Positions 1 to 7,402 are shown, numbered from the stretch's first letter. The stretch is DNA of 44,536 bases from Clostridia bacterium (GCA_017523615.1 JAFWWK010000251.1:1-44536); one strand, 5' to 3'. Notes: generated from the sequence alone by a model not told the origin. Program-made: numbers and translations.

Positions 1-84
1 CAATTGTTCAGCAAGCTGCTCCTGCGTCAGGTTCTTCTCCTTCCGGAGCACTTTAAGGAATGCTCCGATTTTGATCTGATCCAT
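1..84 (-). CDS. XRE-family HTH regulator, N-terminal fragment
   Basis: The minus strand reads 28 codons from ATG at 84 and runs off the window start. The visible peptide, MDQIKIGAFLKVLRKEKN followed by LTQEQLAEQL, is the first helix and start of the helix-turn-helix of an XRE/Cro DNA-binding domain. A clear AAAGGAGG ribosome site sits 7 nt before the ATG. The protein probably represses its own or a neighbouring promoter, but the sensing part lies outside the window, so its target cannot be read. A 12-bp inverted repeat at 131-164 lies upstream and could be its operator (inference). Confidence 0.85.
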   Translation of the reverse strand, partial: MDQIKIGAFLKVLRKEKNLTQEQLAEQL

Positions 85-130
85 TCAGGGTTCCTCCTTT
101 CGCCGACATCATATGAAAAAGCTCATTCAT

Positions 131-164
131 TAAACACGACATAAAGCGAGAAATGCCGTGTTTA
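131..164. promoter_or_regulatory. Inverted repeat upstream of the XRE gene, possible operator
   Basis: Arms at 131-142 and 153-164 are complementary at 11 of 12 positions around a 10-nt centre; the half-site reads AAACACGACAT. It lies 47 bp upstream of the XRE start. The half-site core AAACACGACA recurs in the WYL promoter repeat at 5759. An operator is the simplest reading; a leader hairpin is also possible. Confidence 0.4.
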
Positions 165-259
165 TCAAGACCAGACACTCTTGTCTAATCACCGAAGGCA
201 TAATTTTTCAAGTACACAACCAACTTTATTTTCCGATTTTGCTTTTCATTAAGTGGCCA

Positions 260-562
260 TTATCCTTCCGTCCACATTGATGGAAGCATAAGCCGTGGAT
301 CAAAAGATATATCATCCACGGATATGAGCCAGCCGTAATATGATTGTCCTCCTACGGGGATCTCGCATGATACCCAGACAGTACCTTCTGTCAGATACTG
401 GCCCCACCCGGTTCTCTGACCATCCTGGTCAAGGCTGGTCAGTATCTGCACTTCCGTTCCTTCCGGTATCAGGCCGAGTTCATTGTCGGTGCAAGAAACA
501 GGGGACGGTTCTCTGCATTGACAGAAAAGCAAAGAAAGACCTAAAATGAATCGGCGATGCAA
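260..562 (-). pseudogene. SH3-like domain protein remnant truncated by an inserted element
   Basis: The reading frame on the minus strand is 100 codons. Residues from about 24 on look like a bacterial SH3-like domain: GTEVQILTSLDQDG, GWGQYLTEGTVWVSCEI and YYGWLISVDDI. The first 23 or so residues are not native, because positions 497-562 belong to a small mobile element whose 17-bp end is translated here as part of CREPSPV. The 5' part of the original gene, including any signal peptide, is absent. The remaining domain is probably not expressed as a functional protein. Function beyond an SH3-like fold is unknown. Confidence 0.55.
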
Positions 563-684
563 AATGCCGAGAAGCGTAAGAGCAAAGGGAGACAGCGGAA
601 TCTATCATGTGATGATTCAGGGAATCAACCAGCAAAGGATATTCGAAGATGATGCGTAAAGCTTACGGAGAACCGTCCCCTGTT
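497..684. mobile_element. 188-bp MITE-like element with 17-bp perfect inverted ends
   Basis: AACAGGGGACGGTTCTC at 497-513 is repeated exactly in inverse orientation at 668-684. Between the ends lies the first 31 codons of a RAYT-type transposase (564-659). The layout is that of an internally deleted, non-autonomous derivative of a REP-associated tyrosine transposase unit. The same 17-mer occurs alone at 24240-24256, so the family is present elsewhere in this genome. The insertion splits an SH3-like gene. The end motif is seen directly; assignment to the RAYT family rests on the internal peptide. Confidence 0.7.
564..659 (+). pseudogene. RAYT (TnpA_REP, Y1-type) transposase N-terminal fragment
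   Basis: An ATG at 564 starts MPRSVRAKGDSGIYHVM and continues with IQGINQQRIFEDDA before a stop at 657-659. This matches the conserved start of REP-associated tyrosine transposases, whose N-terminus runs MPRxxRxxS.tGIYHvmxRGIN. Full-length members are roughly 200-300 residues and carry a catalytic HUH motif and a Tyr further on, so this copy has lost all catalytic residues. It sits inside the 497-684 element. Any mobility would need a transposase from elsewhere in the genome. Confidence 0.65.
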
Positions 685-696
685 CATTTTGCTGTC

Positions 697-741
697 AAAA
701 AAGGCGCTGCTGCAGATTTCTTGCTTTTGCAGCAGCGCCTT
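697..741 (-). terminator. Strong intrinsic terminator of the RiPP operon
   Basis: A 14-bp perfect stem (701-714 with 728-741) is followed on the minus strand by a T6 run (695-702 region). It lies 55 bp after the stop of the kinase/PqqD gene and closes the minus-strand operon that starts near 3590. Confidence 0.85.
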
Positions 742-796
742 CCGTCCGGGAAGCGTTCGACTCCCCGTATTTTTTCCAAGGATCACGGGATGCCGG

Positions 797-1885
797 TCAT
801 CCCCGCTCGATGAGTTCCATCTTATCGAGCTTTTCAAGCAGCGCGTCCAGGTCCTTCGCGGCCGTATCTCCGTCCGTGTCAAACTCATTCAGCACTGCCG
901 AAAGCAGTTCGTCCCGCGAAACGTCCTTCTGCATCTTTTCCCAGATGAAGGCGGACACGCCGTTGAGCAGCACCGCGCCTTTGTAGACGCCGATATTCCT
1001 GTCCGTGGGCATGAGCATGTATTCCCCTGCCACCTTCCGCAGCACAAAACCCGGCTTAGCTTTCACGTCCGGTTCCTCCTTCAGATAACTGTTTCCGACG
1101 ATCATCCCATGCAGCCGTTCCGCGTCCTCCGGGGACCTGCCCCCGAAGGTGCGCAGCATCAGGCCGCTTCCGGCCAGGCGGAAAATGTTCTCCATCTGGA
1201 GCATGGCCGTTTCCGTATCCCACATGGGCAGGAAGCACTGCTTCACCAGCAGCCTGCGGCATTGGGAAACGCTCATTTTTTTGGCTTGAAGCTGCTCGCC
1301 CCGATACACTTCACATACCGCTTTCAGCGGAAAACGGACGCTGCGGAAGCACTGCTCCTTTCCGTCCCAGGGCACGCCGAAAAGCTCCGTGGTCTCCACA
1401 CGGATCAGCGGCCTGTCGCCGCTGATCAGCCGTGCGCCGAGGGCATCCGTCCAGGCCTTTGCCCTTGTGGATTTTCCGACGCCCGAAGGCCCCGTAAACG
1501 CATAGGCCTCCCCGTCCAGCTCCACCGCTGCGGCGTGCATGGACACAAAACCCCTGCGGATCAGGAGGCATTCCAGCGCCAGGCGCATATATCTTTCCGC
1601 CGCCCGGGCGCCGGAAGGGCTGTTTTTCCCTTTATAACGCAGCAGGGAATAGTCCCCGCTGATGAACATGCCCTCATCGTCGCCGCGCAGCCCGTGGCAG
1701 AACCACCCGTCCGGCAGTTTCCGGTGCACGATATCGCCCGATACGATCTCCTGTCCGGACGGCGCCTTTTCATCCGTCATAAGCAGTGTCACGTCGGGCT
1801 CCGACGTTTCGGCCGCAAAAGCGGCATAGGACGGCAGGGCCATTTCCGAGCGCAGGGCCACGTCGGCGATCCTGAAATCGTACAT
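797..1885 (-). CDS. HprK-like kinase fused to a PqqD/RRE domain, RiPP biosynthesis
   Basis: The 362-aa protein starts at ATG 1885, which has AAAGGAG 8 nt upstream; the frame stays open further upstream but without a ribosome site. Residues about 1-265 form an HPr-kinase-like P-loop domain: SMHAAAVELDG (His117), Walker A GPSGVGKST at 132-140, and ISGDRP (Asp157) as the metal-binding stretch. Residues about 276-361 form a PqqD-like domain, the fold used as RiPP recognition element, with FVLRKVAGEYML and GVSAFIWEKM. HprK-like kinases phosphorylate lasso peptides in some pathways, and PqqD domains bind leader peptides. Here the kinase would be brought to the 64-aa precursor encoded just upstream. 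Whether it phosphorylates the peptide is inference. It is the last gene of the operon. Confidence 0.85.
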   Translation of the reverse strand: MYDFRIADVALRSEMALPSYAAFAAETSEPDVTLLMTDEKAPSGQEIVSGDIVHRKLPDGWFCHGLRGDDEGMFISGDYSLLRYKGKNSPSGARAAERYMRLALECLLIRRGFVSMHAAAVELDGEAYAFTGPSGVGKSTRAKAWTDALGARLISGDRPLIRVETTELFGVPWDGKEQCFRSVRFPLKAVCEVYRGEQLQAKKMSVSQCRRLLVKQCFLPMWDTETAMLQMENIFRLAGSGLMLRTFGGRSPEDAERLHGMIVGNSYLKEEPDVKAKPGFVLRKVAGEYMLMPTDRNIGVYKGAVLLNGVSAFIWEKMQKDVSRDELLSAVLNEFDTDGDTAAKDLDALLEKLDKMELIERG

Positions 1886-1979
1886 GTTTCCAGCTCCTTT
1901 GGTGCGCGGCGTCTCGGCATGCTCCGTCAGCCGCGGATCAGACGCGCCGCCCGCTCTGCATGCCTGAGGACAAAGCGCC

Positions 1980-2019
1980 GGCTTTTCCAAGGACTCGCCG
2001 GTATGCCCTTGGAAAAGCC
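1980..2019 (-). promoter_or_regulatory. 13-bp perfect hairpin between precursor and kinase genes
   Basis: Positions 1980-1992 pair perfectly with 2007-2019 around a 14-nt loop. On the minus strand no T run follows, so it is not a classic terminator for the operon. It lies in the roughly 250-nt gap between the precursor stop and the kinase start. This is the position where RiPP operons often hold a processing or partial-termination signal that raises precursor mRNA over enzyme mRNA. That role is inference. On the plus strand it is followed by TTTT and could act as a weak terminator. Confidence 0.55.
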
Positions 2020-2132
2020 TTTTGTCGGATTCGGTCCGATCCGCCGCTTCCGCCGCTCGATCAGGACCGCCTTTCCCCCAGGTGTGGTGAGAAAGGGATC
2101 ATGCCGTCAGGCTGGGAATAGCTATCCCCGGA

Positions 2133-2327
2133 TCAGTAACATTTTTTGTTCTTGGGCCGGTCTGGATCCTTTTGGCAAACTGAACCATTCTCCAAGAGCC
2201 TGCCGTTTGGCATGATATTGCAGCCCTCCGCGGTGCCCTGGCTAGTTACGTAGCCGGAAGCGGTGACCACGTCTGTGTAGTTGAACTCAAGCTTTTCAGC
2301 GGTAGGGGTTTCGTAATCTCTTTTCAT
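2133..2327 (-). CDS. RiPP precursor peptide, 64 aa
   Basis: The peptide starts MKRDYETPTAEKLEFNY, then DVVTASG, a leader style common in short Clostridia precursor-like peptides (YxxPxxExxxFxxxDVVTxSG). The presumed core after Gly25 is 39 residues with three Cys (36, 51, 63), several Asn/Asp/Lys/Ser/Thr and a C-terminal KKCY. It is encoded between the radical SAM/SPASM maturase and the kinase/PqqD protein on the same strand, which is the main evidence that it is their substrate. The start is ATG 2327 with a weak GAAAGG/GGATAA ribosome site. No double-Gly cleavage site is obvious and no transporter or peptidase gene is adjacent, so processing and export would rely on proteins encoded elsewhere. 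The class of modification (thioether, C-C bond, phosphorylation) cannot be read from sequence. Confidence 0.75.
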   Translation of the reverse strand: MKRDYETPTAEKLEFNYTDVVTASGYVTSQGTAEGCNIMPNGRLLENGSVCQKDPDRPKNKKCY

Positions 2328-2370
2328 TTCTTATCCAACCTTTCATCAATAAAGCTGTATAGCAGGGCCT

Positions 2371-3531
2371 TTACGGGCCCGGGCTGTCTGTATCGCACTT
2401 TGGGGGCGGGAATGCGCCTGCCCGCACGAAGCGCTTTGTCCTTTCGCACAGGGCATGGGGCCATTCGCCCGGCTTCGCAAAAGCCGCCACACGCCCAACG
2501 CAGCTTTCGCATACATCTTCATACGCGCATCCCTCGCATGCGGAAGCGCGCGGCCAGCGGTCAACCGCCTCCCGAATAAGGCTCCAGGCTTTTGCGAATC
2601 CGGTGTCCAGCGGGTAGGCTTTGATGTCCTCCAGCTCGTTGCATGGATTCATGATCCCCTTCCAGTTCAGGTTGAACCCCGATCTGCCCCCGCCGCAAAG
2701 AAGACCGTACCGTACCGTGTCCCTGTCGCTCCCGCCTTCCTCCGGCAGCCTTTCCGCGGGACAGGTCTCCATCCTGATCCCCTTGAGCTCATTCTGGAAT
2801 CTCAAGATCCGGATGTAGAAATTGTCGTCCAGGTCCTCGGCTTCCTTCGCCCTCCCAGTTTCCTGTCTGGGCTCGGACAGAAGGTGATTGACCAACACCC
2901 TCGGGCACAGCTCCATCGCCAGGCGGATGGTGCCGAACACGTCTTCCCCCAGGGCGGGATTCGGCGTCACATTGATGTGCAGAGGCAAATCCGCCTCCCG
3001 GATCCGTCCGATATTTGCGAGCACCTTTCCAAAGGCGCGCTGTCCGGTGACCCGTTCATAGGCGTCCTCGCTGTCGCCATAAAGGGTGATGTGGATCCCC
3101 GCCGGCGGATGATCGGCAAAGTAAGCCAGCCAGTCCTCATCCAGAAGAGAGCCGTTGGTGAACAACTCCGTCTCGCAGCCGAGATTCCGGATGTGTTCAT
3201 ACACCTCTCTGAAACCGGGATAGGTCAGGCATTCGCCTCCGCTGAGCGTAGCGTGGAGCATGCCAGCCTCGCAGGCCTGGGAGATCAGGTCCTTCCACTG
3301 GGAGGGGGTGAGCAGCTTCCGGTCCATTTGATTTTCCGACAGCCGCACATAGCACATGCCGCATCGGAAATTGCACAGCGGCGTCAGCTCGAACTGGCCG
3401 TTCAGCGGGATCCCCTGTTCCCTGGCCTTCCGGCTGAGATACCGGGAGAAATCGCTGAAGCGCTGGGTTTCCCTCTGATTTCGTTCCTTCAGCGCCTGCA
3501 GGAACGCGCGGCCGTCTTGGTACTCACTCAT
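2371..3531 (-). CDS. Radical SAM/SPASM peptide maturase
   Basis: The 386-aa enzyme has the radical SAM cluster motif CNFRCGMC (Cys53, 57, 60) and a following SGGECL SAM-binding glycine stretch (98-102). It ends in a SPASM/Twitch-type region with Cys279, 297, 332, 335, 341, 344 and 362, which would hold auxiliary Fe-S clusters. This architecture is typical of enzymes that install thioether or carbon-carbon links on ribosomal peptides. ATG 3531 is chosen because GGGAG lies 7-8 nt upstream; a TTG one codon earlier is less likely. It is the first gene of the operon, directly behind promoter 3598-3626, with the precursor 43 nt downstream. The N-terminal 40 residues are charged and helical and do not look like a PqqD domain, which is instead fused to the kinase. 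Confidence 0.9.
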   Translation of the reverse strand: MSEYQDGRAFLQALKERNQRETQRFSDFSRYLSRKAREQGIPLNGQFELTPLCNFRCGMCYVRLSENQMDRKLLTPSQWKDLISQACEAGMLHATLSGGECLTYPGFREVYEHIRNLGCETELFTNGSLLDEDWLAYFADHPPAGIHITLYGDSEDAYERVTGQRAFGKVLANIGRIREADLPLHINVTPNPALGEDVFGTIRLAMELCPRVLVNHLLSEPRQETGRAKEAEDLDDNFYIRILRFQNELKGIRMETCPAERLPEEGGSDRDTVRYGLLCGGGRSGFNLNWKGIMNPCNELEDIKAYPLDTGFAKAWSLIREAVDRWPRASACEGCAYEDVCESCVGRVAAFAKPGEWPHALCERTKRFVRAGAFPPPKCDTDSPGP

Positions 3532-3597
3532 CAAATCACTCCCGTAAGGCGGGCTTTCGGATCACGGGAGCGGAATGGATCCGATGCCGCATTTTTT

Positions 3598-3626
3598 ATG
3601 TTATCTATTTTTTTCTTGTTTGTCAA
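3598..3626 (-). promoter_or_regulatory. Promoter of the RiPP operon
   Basis: On the minus strand a consensus -35 TTGACA (3626-3621) is followed after 17 nt by TAACAT (3603-3598). It lies about 70 nt upstream of the radical SAM start. The leader between holds a 7-bp inverted repeat CTCCCGT/ACGGGAG whose 3' arm overlaps the ribosome site. Confidence 0.7.
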
Positions 3627-3705
3627 CAGGCAGCAAGGCTGAATTGTCGTAAATTTACAGTATTTTTTTGTAAAAAAGCCAAATCCGAACAACAGCGCAG
3701 ACGTT

Positions 3706-3733
3706 CAAAAAGCGCCTCACGGGGAGGCGCTTT
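3706..3733 (-). terminator. Terminator of the WYL/VOC/GyrI operon
   Basis: A 10-bp stem AAAGCGCCTC/GAGGCGCTTT (3709-3718 with 3724-3733) runs into a T5 stretch on the minus strand. The stop codon of the GyrI-like gene overlaps the stem. Confidence 0.8.
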
Positions 3734-4412
3734 CAAAATATTCCACAGTATGGGATCTTCCGACCGCCGCTCGGACAGGTTTATTTTTCCTGACCGGGTG
3801 CCGTATCACCGTCTTCAGTTTTTCCGGCGCGGTTTTTCGCGCGTCGCTCAGATAGATCTCATGGTGCATGCGCTGATCCGTGATATCCGGCGTATAACCC
3901 TGTTCGTCCGCCAGGCGGTGCATGAGTTCGACCGTCGTGGGTTCGTCATCATACGGCCCGATATGCATGCACTGAACGCACAGCCCCTCGTCATAGGTGA
4001 AAAACTCCGCCTTCGAAAGATCCATCTTCTTTTTCCGGGCCGCTTCTTCTTTGGCCCAGTCAAAGTCCGTTTTTGAAACGAAATCCGGCAGGCGGATGAC
4101 GGAGATCCAATTGAACCGCTCCTTGTGCGCATAGTCAATGCCGTTGATGCCTTCCTGCCACCAGAAGCCCTCCAGCGGCGGAACGACAAAATCGAAATAC
4201 CCGTCGATCCTGCGGTCGCCCATTTTGCTCATTTTGATGGTAAAGGCGATGCCGTAAAGCAGCCCGATGGCCGCTTTATATTCGCTGTCCTCCCGGTTCG
4301 GATCGCCTTTGCCCCGGACAGCGATATAGTTCATGGACGGCACCGTTACGATGGACGGCTTGCTTTTCGGCATATAGAACTCTTTGTATTCCTTTTTGAA
4401 ATCAAATGCCAT
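3717..4412 (-). CDS. GyrI-like small-molecule-binding domain protein
   Basis: This is a 231-aa stand-alone protein of the GyrI-like/SOUL-superfamily type (MAFDFKKEYKEFYMP, YIAVRGKGDP, HIGPYDDEPTTVELMH, HHEIYLSD). Its sequence has the long-insert form often annotated as GyrI-like or YdhL-type. The family binds small hydrophobic ligands or acts as hydrolase; the substrate is unknown here. ATG 4412 has AAAGGAG 7 nt upstream. It follows the VOC gene with a 5-nt gap, so the two are translationally coupled in an operon headed by a WYL regulator. This context suggests a small-molecule or stress response. Confidence 0.8.
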   Translation of the reverse strand: MAFDFKKEYKEFYMPKSKPSIVTVPSMNYIAVRGKGDPNREDSEYKAAIGLLYGIAFTIKMSKMGDRRIDGYFDFVVPPLEGFWWQEGINGIDYAHKERFNWISVIRLPDFVSKTDFDWAKEEAARKKKMDLSKAEFFTYDEGLCVQCMHIGPYDDEPTTVELMHRLADEQGYTPDITDQRMHHEIYLSDARKTAPEKLKTVIRHPVRKNKPVRAAVGRSHTVEYFESASP

Positions 4413-4417
4413 ATCGG

Positions 4418-4810
4418 TCACTCCTTTACAAAAGAACCGATCTCGATCAGGTTTCCCTCCGGATCGGCGACGTAACATGTGCGCTGGCCCCACGGTTCCG
4501 TCGTCGGTTCCATGACTGGCACGGCTCCCGCGGCGACGACCTTCGCATAGGCGGCGTCGACTTCGGCGTAATTCTCCACACTGAGAGCGATCTCATAATG
4601 ACCGTTCACCCCGCTGCAATAGGAGAACGTCCGTCCGGTCATTTTTTCGAGATCCATTTTCCTGTAAAGCAGGAACAGCGTCCCGTCCTTTTGCAGAAAT
4701 ACATTGGACGTATCTTCGTCTTCCCGGATCTCAAATCCCAGAACATCCCGGTAAAAACGGACCATCACCGCCATATCGTCCACCATGATCCCAAATCCGT
4801 CCAGTTTCAT
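4418..4810 (-). CDS. VOC-family (glyoxalase/bleomycin-resistance-like) protein
   Basis: The 130-aa product starts MKLDGFGIMVDDMAVMVRFY and ends YVADPEGNLIEIGSF, the two beta-alpha-beta-beta-beta halves of the vicinal oxygen chelate fold. The terminal DPEGNLIEI segment carries the conserved metal-ligand Glu. Members include glyoxalase I, extradiol dioxygenases and drug-binding resistance proteins; nothing here tells which. Start ATG 4810 has GGGAGGG upstream. It begins 4 nt after the stop of the WYL regulator and stops 5 nt before the GyrI-like gene. Confidence 0.85.
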   Translation of the reverse strand: MKLDGFGIMVDDMAVMVRFYRDVLGFEIREDEDTSNVFLQKDGTLFLLYRKMDLEKMTGRTFSYCSGVNGHYEIALSVENYAEVDAAYAKVVAAGAVPVMEPTTEPWGQRTCYVADPEGNLIEIGSFVKE

Positions 4811-4814
4811 GATA

Positions 4815-5726
4815 TTATCCCTCCCTGTAAATTTGAAGAACTTCTTCCGCATTCCTGCGGATCCTGATGCGCGCCTCTTCCGGTTCCAGCACTTCGGCTT
4901 TGGCCCCGAAGGTCAGGAGCCATGAAACAAGATCATCCATGTCCGTATAATCCGCTGTAAAAAGCAGCCTGCCGTCATCCGCCTCCGTAAAGCAGTTTGG
5001 CCCGAATTCCTCGACCAGCCGCCATTTCGTATCCGGAGTGAAAAGCGCCTTCACCCTGATCCCGCCCGGGAATATTTTTTCGTTTGACATTTCCGGCAGG
5101 GGAACGTTACGACGGTCAAAGCCGCGGGCTGTCTCCGTGACGCTGTCCATGCGGTTCAGCTTGAACAGTCTGAAATCTTCTCTGGCGGTGCACCATCCCC
5201 ACACATACCAGCTTGACCACCGAAACACGAGGAAATACGGCTCGATGATCCGGCTGCTTTCCCCGGACGGCGCATAATACCTGAACTCCAGCAGATCTCT
5301 GTTTTCTATCGCGCTTTGGATCGCCTCGATCTTCGGAGCGAGAGAAGACCTGTACCAGGATGACAGGTCGATCAGCATGGAATCCTTGCCGCTGATGAAT
5401 TCAGATGATCCGGACCGAAGCTTTTCCATCAGCTGACTGTAGTACCGGCTTCCGCTCACACTGTCAAGGCTCCTGAGGCCGGCAAGGATCATCTGCATAT
5501 CCCTGGAGGTCAGGATCGTCCGGTCCATGCGGTACCCGTCCATGACGCTGATGCCTCCGCCCGGACCCTGAACGGTCCTTATCGGGATCCCGGCCTTGCA
5601 GAGCTCTTCGATATCACGGTTGATCGTCCTCCTCGAAACCTCAAACATTTCCGCCAATTCCGGAGCGGTCGTCTTCTCTTCCTGCAGTAAGATCGACAGT
5701 ATCCCGATGAGCCTTTCCGTCTTCAT
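4815..5726 (-). CDS. WYL-domain transcriptional regulator (DeoR-like HTH)
   Basis: The 303-aa protein has an N-terminal winged helix-turn-helix (TTAPELAEMFEVSRRTINRD, residues about 18-37), a central WYL domain (FRYYAPSG, SSWYVWGWC) and a C-terminal WCX-like ligand region (VKALFTPDTKWRLVEEF). WYL regulators sense small ligands or nucleic acids and control stress or defence genes. ATG 5726 is preferred because GGAG lies 9 nt upstream; an upstream open stretch has no ribosome site. It heads a tightly packed operon with the VOC and GyrI-like genes and likely controls it through the near-palindrome at 5759-5784. Confidence 0.88.
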   Translation of the reverse strand: MKTERLIGILSILLQEEKTTAPELAEMFEVSRRTINRDIEELCKAGIPIRTVQGPGGGISVMDGYRMDRTILTSRDMQMILAGLRSLDSVSGSRYYSQLMEKLRSGSSEFISGKDSMLIDLSSWYRSSLAPKIEAIQSAIENRDLLEFRYYAPSGESSRIIEPYFLVFRWSSWYVWGWCTAREDFRLFKLNRMDSVTETARGFDRRNVPLPEMSNEKIFPGGIRVKALFTPDTKWRLVEEFGPNCFTEADDGRLLFTADYTDMDDLVSWLLTFGAKAEVLEPEEARIRIRRNAEEVLQIYREG

Positions 5727-5758
5727 GCCCTCACGCTCCATACGCATTTTACAGGAAC

Positions 5759-5784
5759 AAACACGACAACAGTTTGTCATGTTT
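5759..5784 (-). promoter_or_regulatory. Near-palindrome upstream of the WYL gene, likely autoregulatory operator
   Basis: AAACACGACAA at 5759-5769 faces TTTGTCATGTTT at 5773-5784; 10 of the 11 outer pairs match. It lies 33 nt upstream of the WYL start codon. The gap 5785-6274 beyond it holds the promoter of the next gene on the plus strand; no convincing gene was seen there. Confidence 0.5.
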
Positions 5785-6017
5785 ATAATAACAGAAAAAT
5801 TCTTTTCCGGATCATGAAAACAGGAAAGCCGGACGGCCGCGATCTGCGGCGATGGGGCCGCTTCCGATCCTTTGCCGAGGAGAGCGGCAGAGAACTTCAC
5901 CGCTGTTATCCGCCCCGGATCTTAAGCTGCCGCTCCGGCCGTTCATTCACCGCACGGCGGCCGTTGAAAAACACATCCGCGGCCGCCGGTCTCCGCGGAA
6001 TGAGGCAAAAAAGCCCA

Positions 6018-6046
6018 TTGAAAAATATCTTGGTTTTGCATATACT
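6018..6046 (+). promoter_or_regulatory. Promoter of the serine hydrolase gene
   Basis: TTGAAA (6018-6023) and TATACT (6041-6046) are separated by 17 nt and preceded by T-rich sequence. The start codon is at 6275, so the leader would be about 220 nt. Apart from a heptapeptide frame at 6047, I see nothing recognisable in the leader. Confidence 0.6.
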
Positions 6047-6274
6047 ATGACAGATAACAGACGAGTGTGAGCGGGAAAAACGCCGCGGCTCATTACGTAT
6101 ACCTTCGTGCCGGACGGGCGGGTAAAGATCATGGAGGACAAACGGAGATCAGGCAGCCGGATCACAGCGGATACAAAGGCCGGGAATACTCTGCGCAGAT
6201 CCGTTCGGATAAGAATTTGCCCATTGGACCCGGGAACGGATGAAACATGACCCACTGGAAAAAGGAGCTTCAGC

Positions 6275-7402
6275 ATGAAAAAAACGGGTATGAAATTGGT
6301 GTCTGCCCTGCTCGCGGTCATTGCGATGGCATCGGGTGCCTGCGCGCAGGAGATGAGGGAGGACGGCGACAACTTTTTCGCGAGCACGGACGAAAACTAC
6401 CGCAAGGTCATCGACCGGGTGGAAAAGGCGTCCCACAATAACAGCTATACCGGCGCGGTCCTGATCGCGACCGAGGATGGGATCATCCTCTTCGGCGCTC
6501 CCGGGGTCACGACAGGGGAGGGAAAGAGCGCGGACCTGCATACGACCTACAATATCGGTTCCTGCTCGAAGGTTTTTACGGCCGTGGCCGTTTTTCAATT
6601 GATCGAAGAAGGCAGGATCTCCCCGGACGATCCCATCACCCGTTTCTTCCCGGAATACGGTGCCGGCGGGGAGATCACCGTGGGGCATCTGATGCACATG
6701 CAGTCCGGTATCGCGGATTATGTCAACGATCCGGAAAGTTTTTTTGTGAACGTCGGAGCGCAGGACATGGAAGCATTCGTCATGCGGTCTTTCAGGGATG
6801 AAGTGACGGACGGGGAATTCCTTTCAAACCTGTATGCCGCGCCGCTGGCTTTTGCCCCGGGAAGCGAGCAGAGCTACTGCAATACCAATTATCATCTGCT
6901 GGCCCTGATCATAGAACAGGTATCCGGGATGGGGTACGGTGACTATGTCCGGGAGAATATCTTCGAAAAATGCGGCATGGAACACACCACGGCCGTGATC
7001 GCGGGCAATGAGACTAGCGTCCCGAGGGTGTTCGGGGACCTCCTCGCGGCGGGGATCGTGGACGAAAACGGATACACCATGGCGCCCAGGTGGGAAAGGG
7101 GGGCCGGCGGGATCCATACCTGCCTTGCGGACCTGTGGACGTTCGACAGGGCGCTCCTGTCCGGCCAGCTTGTGGGCGAAGCCTCGCTGGAGGAGATGAC
7201 GCGCTATGATATGGGTTATGGCTGCGGACTGTACCCGTATACGAAGAACGCCTTCGGTCATTCCGGAAGGGACGGCACCTATACCACGCAGAATGTCGTC
7301 ATCGATTCGGAACAGTACGGCAAGGTCTATTTCATCGCTTCAACGCCGACGGACGCCGGCATTTACGGGATGGACGCCGTGATGCAGGCCGCGTTCTTCT
7401 AG
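6275..7402 (+). CDS. Secreted serine hydrolase, class C beta-lactamase/PBP-like
   Basis: The 375-aa protein begins with a signal peptide (MKKTGMKLVSALLAVIAMAS, GACAQ). It carries the serine beta-lactamase/DD-peptidase motifs in order: SxxK as SCSK (Ser96, Lys99), YxN as YCN (201-203) and HSG in place of KTG near residue 335. HxG in the third motif is typical of the esterase/D-peptidase branch of the family rather than true beta-lactamases, so peptidoglycan-peptide or ester hydrolysis outside the cell is likely. AAAGGAG lies 7 nt upstream of ATG 6275. It stands alone behind its own promoter. The 296-nt gap after it holds only a GGACCG/CGGTCC hairpin around 7436-7454. Confidence 0.88.
   Translation: MKKTGMKLVSALLAVIAMASGACAQEMREDGDNFFASTDENYRKVIDRVEKASHNNSYTGAVLIATEDGIILFGAPGVTTGEGKSADLHTTYNIGSCSKVFTAVAVFQLIEEGRISPDDPITRFFPEYGAGGEITVGHLMHMQSGIADYVNDPESFFVNVGAQDMEAFVMRSFRDEVTDGEFLSNLYAAPLAFAPGSEQSYCNTNYHLLALIIEQVSGMGYGDYVRENIFEKCGMEHTTAVIAGNETSVPRVFGDLLAAGIVDENGYTMAPRWERGAGGIHTCLADLWTFDRALLSGQLVGEASLEEMTRYDMGYGCGLYPYTKNAFGHSGRDGTYTTQNVVIDSEQYGKVYFIASTPTDAGIYGMDAVMQAAFF

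Noticed and set aside
689-2215. A 508-codon plus-strand frame opposite the kinase/PqqD gene
   Set aside because: It is the antisense shadow of a gene with clear P-loop and PqqD motifs; it is His/Arg/Pro-rich and lacks a ribosome site.
5814-6050. Open frame in the WYL-hydrolase gap
   Set aside because: Arg/Ser-rich, overlaps the promoter of the hydrolase gene and has no ribosome site.
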